The position numbers were made by a program, and so were the translations under genes. Positions 58,348-59,135 of a stretch of 59,135 bases of DNA are shown piece by piece (within the stretch, counting starts at the first letter, position 1; the number at the start of each line of letters is the position of its first letter). The notes under the pieces were generated by a model, which saw only the letters and a list, made by a program, of their open reading frames with translations, was not told where the DNA came from and ran no database searches. Source of the stretch: Candidatus Methylomirabilis sp. (lineage in GTDB: Bacteria > Muiribacteriota > Ozemobacteria > Ozemobacterales > Ozemobacteraceae); contig DYKG01000021.1 of NCBI GenBank assembly GCA_020722725.1, positions 1-59,135 of the forward strand. The letters are read 5' to 3'.

Positions 58348-59016
58348 ATGAAGCTTGCCAATGGAATGATTTTGGGTGCCTGGTTTCTGGTCGTGGTAAA
58401 CCTCTTGATGGCTTTTGGTGCAATTGGCGTTTTTAACCGTATGAGCCCTGCGATTAACGATATTCTTTCGAACAATGAGCGATCTTTGCAGGCTTGCGAA
58501 GAAATGCTTTCTGCCCTGGTTTTTTCCCAGTATTCTTCTGATGCAAACCAGCTGAAAAATTTCAAATATGCTTTTGACCGGGCCAAAAATAATATCGCCG
58601 AAAAAGATGAACCCGAGATTCTGGAAATAATTAAAAACCATCATGATCAAGCCTTTTCCGGAAACAAAGATGCGGTTAAACAGACTTTGGAAGCGATTTT
58701 AAGACTGGGAAATATTAACCGCAAAGCAATGGAAGAGGCTGATATGCGGGCTCAACAGCTTGGCCGGGGCGGTGCCTGGGGAATTGTTTTCATGGCTCTA
58801 TGCTCTTTTTTAACCGGAGTAATTTTTATAAGAAACCTTAAGAAAAGACTTCTTGCCCCGCTTGAAGAACTTAAAAACGTTTTACAGGCCTATCTTGGTG
58901 GGGAGACCAGACGAAGATGCGCCGGTGCCAATTTACCCCAAGACATTCGCAGTATTTTCGGCAGCATAAACTTGGTTCTGGACCGCAGCATGCACGATAC
59001 TTTCAGAAAATCGTGA
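58348..59016 (+). CDS. Two-helix sensor protein with HAMP-like segment and no output domain
   Basis: 222 residues. A first membrane helix (about 8-30), a helical periplasmic domain resembling four-helix-bundle (MCP/4HB) sensors, a second helix (about 145-166), and a HAMP-like segment (LLAPLEELKNVLQAYLGGE). It ends without kinase, methyl-accepting or cyclase domains. It starts 2 bp after the RCK gene and may sense ion or wall stress by binding a partner. The gene ends 119 bp before the window edge. Confidence 0.68.
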   Translation: MKLANGMILGAWFLVVVNLLMAFGAIGVFNRMSPAINDILSNNERSLQACEEMLSALVFSQYSSDANQLKNFKYAFDRAKNNIAEKDEPEILEIIKNHHDQAFSGNKDAVKQTLEAILRLGNINRKAMEEADMRAQQLGRGGAWGIVFMALCSFLTGVIFIRNLKKRLLAPLEELKNVLQAYLGGETRRRCAGANLPQDIRSIFGSINLVLDRSMHDTFRKS

Positions 59017-59135
59017 AAAAAATAAATGGCTCATCTATTATAGCATTTTGAAATGAATCATACTCAAAAAATACTTGTATTTTTTCTCCAATTATGGTTT
59101 TATTGGATATGACTATTTCATCAGATTTGAGAAAA

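Noticed and set aside
1..59135. CRISPR array, tRNA or rRNA genes, prophage
   Set aside because: No regularly spaced direct repeats, cloverleaf-like segments, rRNA-like blocks or phage structural genes were seen on reading through the window.

Overview
The window is 59,135 bp of moderate-GC bacterial chromosome that uses the standard code. It carries about 46 protein genes, no rRNA, no tRNA and no CRISPR array. The mix points to an uncultivated, probably anaerobic bacterium with a complex envelope: type II secretion/type IV pilus parts (PilB-like ATPase, GspI/J/K-like pseudopilins), many TPR proteins, paired secreted clostripain-like peptidases, NfnAB, a molybdenum hydroxylase and ferredoxin-linked dehydrogenases. 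This resembles Candidatus Riflebacteria-type genomes. That placement is an impression from gene content, not a test.

Layout. 1-3.6 kb: end of an unknown gene, a SpoIIAA-like protein and two tandem secreted C11 (clostripain) peptidases. 4.0-9.5 kb (minus): a run with a SwrB-like coiled-coil membrane protein, an AI-2E-type exporter, an ABC-2 ATPase/permease pair, MnmA and a small exported coiled-coil protein. 9.5-12.7 kb (plus): YbhN-like flippase, LysM protein and a penicillin-binding transpeptidase. 12.8-14.2 kb (minus): a Clp-type AAA+ protein with a single ATPase module. 14.3-20.7 kb (plus): TPR protein, a PilB/GspE ATPase fused to a degenerate histidine-kinase module, an exported protein and an RluB-type pseudouridine synthase. 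20.7-21.2 kb: a decayed IS1634-type transposase tail. 21.4-24.7 kb: a five-gene flavin/iron-sulfur amine (proline/sarcosine/opine-type) dehydrogenase operon. 24.8-32.5 kb: a novel exported zinc-peptidase-like protein with a helix-hairpin-helix tail, a glycosyltransferase, small coiled-coil genes, alkaline phosphatase, a CXXC microprotein with a NapH-like ferredoxin, and an M48 peptidase with lectin-like domains. 32.7-36.6 kb: a three-subunit molybdenum hydroxylase with a histone-like Lys/Ala tail. 36.8-48.0 kb: a TPR/HEAT protein, two giant tandem paralogues of unknown family, and a pseudopilin operon. 48.1-59.0 kb: a 6-TM channel with an RCK domain and odd filter, MurJ, bacterioferritin, NfnAB with a PyrD-like protein, and a Trk/Ktr potassium operon that ends in an output-less sensor.

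Themes. Secretion and envelope biogenesis dominate: PilB fusion, pseudopilins, PBP, MurJ, flippase and exported peptidases. A second theme is low-potential electron transfer (NfnAB, NapH-like, dehydrogenase operon, Mo hydroxylase). Several genes (26671, 48125, 55661, and 48023 on the minus strand) have a -10 box 7-9 nt before the start codon, which suggests leaderless transcripts. The strongest candidates for something undescribed are the PilB-kinase fusion at 15775-18843 and the tandem giant paralogues at 38255-43543.
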